Source: a bacterium 1XD42-1 (lineage in GTDB: Bacteria > Bacillota > Clostridia > Oscillospirales > Ruminococcaceae). From it: 64,000 nt of DNA. Position numbers and translations under genes: made by a program. The stretch spans positions 26,858-90,857 of the forward strand of contig RAZJ01000010.1 of assembly GCA_003612625.1 (NCBI GenBank). Reading direction: 5' to 3'. A model generated the notes under the pieces. That model searched no databases. It was not told the DNA's origin and was given only the letters and a program-made list of their open reading frames with translations. Below, piece by piece: positions 62,520 to 64,000 of the stretch; the first letter of the stretch is position 1, and every line of letters starts with the position of its first letter.

Positions 62520-63677
62520 TTAGGAAACAGAAGCTTTCCGTTCCAATAACAAACGGTTAATTTTCTGATGAGGATCAATAATGGCACTTGTAGCAATATC
62601 ATGATTGAGAGCTGTAATAAAATAAGCAATATATTTAGAAACATCAACTTCATGGAACCAGGGACGGCTTAACAGTTCAGGTGTACGATAAGTGAGATTA
62701 CTGCCCAAAATGCCTGAAATAACCCCCTCTTGAAAAGCCTTGTCAAATTCGTTTAAGCCATTTGTAAAAAGGGCATAGGTAGAATAAGCATAAATACGGG
62801 AAGCCTTCCGTTTTTTCAATTCATAAGCAATATCCAGAATGGATTCCCCGGAAGAAATAATATCATCTGCAATAAAAATATCCTTATTTTCCACAGAAGC
62901 CCCTAAATATTCATGAGCAACAATGGGGTTACGGCCATTGATCAGCCGGGAATAGTCACGGCGTTTATAAAACATACCAAGATCAACACTTAAAACAGAA
63001 GCATAATACATATTACGGTTCATAGCACCTTCATCAGGGCTGACAATCATAAAATGTTCCCGATCAATTTGCAAATCAGGGACATCCAAAAAAAGACGCT
63101 TCAAAACTTGATAAGAAGGCATTACATTGTCAAATCCCATTAAAGGAATCGCATTTTGTACACGGGCATCATGAGCATCAAAAGTTATAATGTTTTCTAC
63201 GCCCATATTGCGGAGTTCTTGCAGGGCAACCGCACAATCTAACGATTCACGGGCATTCCGGCGGTGCTGGCGGCTTCCGAATAAAATCGGCATTATCACA
63301 TTTAAGCGGTGGGCCTTGCCGCTGACAGCCTGGATCAGACGTTTTAAATCTTGAAAATGATCGTCAGGGGACATATGGTTGGTATGGCCAAAAATATTAT
63401 ATGTACAACTATAATTGCCCATGTCTACAATAAAATATAAATCATAACCTCGAGTTGTCTGCCGGATTAAACCTTTTCCATCACCAGAAGAAAAACGGGG
63501 ACATTCACTTTCAATAATAAAAGAATCGCAGGCAAAAGGGCCATTTGCAGCCCAGGCAGTAAGATGCTCATTGATTTTTTCTCCCAAGCTGCGGGCGCCG
63601 TTTGAAACAACCAGTCCCAAAGGGGCAACGCGGGGAACATTATCAAAAATATAGGGTGCACCAATAGAACCTTCCAA
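62520..63677 (-). CDS. prs: Ribose-phosphate pyrophosphokinase, long divergent form
   Basis: A 385-residue PRPP synthetase, about 70 residues longer than the classic class I enzyme. The PRPP-binding loop is IADDIISSGESILDIA and the metal/ATP region is FDAHDARVQNAIPLMGF, replacing the usual DLHxxQ form. PRPP feeds nucleotide, His and Trp synthesis. It starts at TTG 63677, 10 bases after GGAG. Long Prs-like proteins occur in Clostridia and Bacteroidetes; whether this is the only PRPP synthetase of the cell is unknown. Confidence 0.85.
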   Translation of the reverse strand: MEGSIGAPYIFDNVPRVAPLGLVVSNGARSLGEKINEHLTAWAANGPFACDSFIIESECPRFSSGDGKGLIRQTTRGYDLYFIVDMGNYSCTYNIFGHTNHMSPDDHFQDLKRLIQAVSGKAHRLNVIMPILFGSRQHRRNARESLDCAVALQELRNMGVENIITFDAHDARVQNAIPLMGFDNVMPSYQVLKRLFLDVPDLQIDREHFMIVSPDEGAMNRNMYYASVLSVDLGMFYKRRDYSRLINGRNPIVAHEYLGASVENKDIFIADDIISSGESILDIAYELKKRKASRIYAYSTYALFTNGLNEFDKAFQEGVISGILGSNLTYRTPELLSRPWFHEVDVSKYIAYFITALNHDIATSAIIDPHQKINRLLLERKASVS

Positions 63678-63791
63678 ATTAAATCCGCTCCTTAATAAAA
63701 ATCTCTATCTCTTCCAAAGGGGAGGACGAATAGACGGAATTGGCCCTCCATCTGCATAGCATATCAGTGATAAATACCCGTCTTGTAAGGT

Positions 63792-63820
63792 ATTATAACA
63801 TGAGATAAAAAATTTGTATA
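63792..63820 (-). promoter_or_regulatory. Promoter of prs
   Basis: Minus strand TATACA (63815-63820), 17 bases, TATAAT (63792-63797). The leader would be about 110 bases and holds no recognised riboswitch. Confidence 0.6.
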
Positions 63821-63871
63821 GCTTTTTCGAAAAAAGAGGCATTTTTACAAAAAATGCGAAAAAAATAATCA

Positions 63872-64000
63872 AAACCACCCGTTGAACGGGTGGTTTGAAC
63901 AGGCCCTATAAGGGCCTAACTCCTGTGGCAGCCCCCTAAAGGGGGCACCGAAAAGGTCTGACAATCACAATTTTACCACGGGCAGCCCCCTATTCGGGGG
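63872..64000. repeat. Array of four hairpins, possible IS200/IS605-like end
   Basis: Four compact palindromes follow each other: AAACCACCCG/CGGGTGGTTT (63872-63896), AGGCCCT/AGGGCCT (63901-63917), GCCCCC/GGGGGC (63931-63946) and CCCCC/GGGGG (63986-64000, cut by the window edge). GGCAGCCCCCT occurs twice (63927 and 63981). No gene is seen. Closely spaced subterminal hairpins occur at ends of IS200/IS605 elements; no transposase is inside the window, so the identity is open. A structured RNA or terminator cluster is the alternative. Confidence 0.4.

Noticed and set aside
63872..64000. CRISPR-like repeats
   Set aside because: The palindromes differ from each other and there are no equal-length repeats with regular spacers.

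Overview
The window is a 64 kb chromosomal segment from an anaerobic, spore-forming Bacillota of the class Clostridia, most likely Oscillospirales/Ruminococcaceae-like. The taxon is inferred from gene content and order, not from a marker gene. Supporting points are the yabM-mazG-hup-yabO-yabP-yabQ-divIC-yabR spore/division block, HemZ, an infC-rpmI-rplT operon with an ATT start and a structured leader, DUF5685 beside a Cys-tailed J-domain protein, frequent TTG/GTG starts with strong AGGAGG sites, and sigma-A promoters close to consensus. No rRNA, tRNA or CRISPR array was seen.

Layout. 1-1567: end of a GldG-like ABC-transport accessory gene and a DUF4340 partner. 1622-3290 (minus): a free-standing acyl carrier protein and a stand-alone condensation-domain protein, the clearest candidate for an undescribed biosynthetic pair. 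3458-4876: IF3/L35/L20 operon with leader. 4912-22628: a long plus-strand housekeeping run with many stop/start overlaps (TrmH-type methyltransferase, dprA, topA, trmFO, plsX, rnc, radical SAM, smc, ftsY, NTP pyrophosphatase, yhbY, nadD, yqeK, rsfS, leuS). 22630-23250: an internal fragment of a DUF1538 membrane-protein gene.

23329-31680 is accessory. A LacI-type regulator and a low-molecular-weight phosphatase diverge from a metallophosphoesterase. Next comes a maltose-type cluster in which a PTS EIIABC permease, a MapP-like phosphatase and amylomaltase (minus) diverge from a second LacI-type regulator, with a shared operator-like sequence between them. The expected route is uptake as maltose 6'-phosphate, dephosphorylation to maltose, then transglycosylation by MalQ.

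31782-37818: dnaE, pfkA, ispD, ispF. 37834-39904 (minus): a three-gene operon of unknown function (DUF5685, J-domain/TPR protein with a ten-cysteine tail, membrane protein). 40106-49100: recJ, relA, dtd, MBL hydrolase, hemZ, coiled-coil zinc-ribbon protein, MATE pump. 49225-55082: MTA/SAH nucleosidase and the yab block; the Shine-Dalgarno of yabP lies in a long perfect inverted repeat. 55109-58790: amidohydrolase, long HPF, and a D,D-carboxypeptidase with a cytoplasmic tail. 58793-63820 (minus): heterodimeric ABC exporter and a divergent PRPP synthetase. 63872-64000: four tight hairpins that may be the edge of an IS200/IS605-like element.
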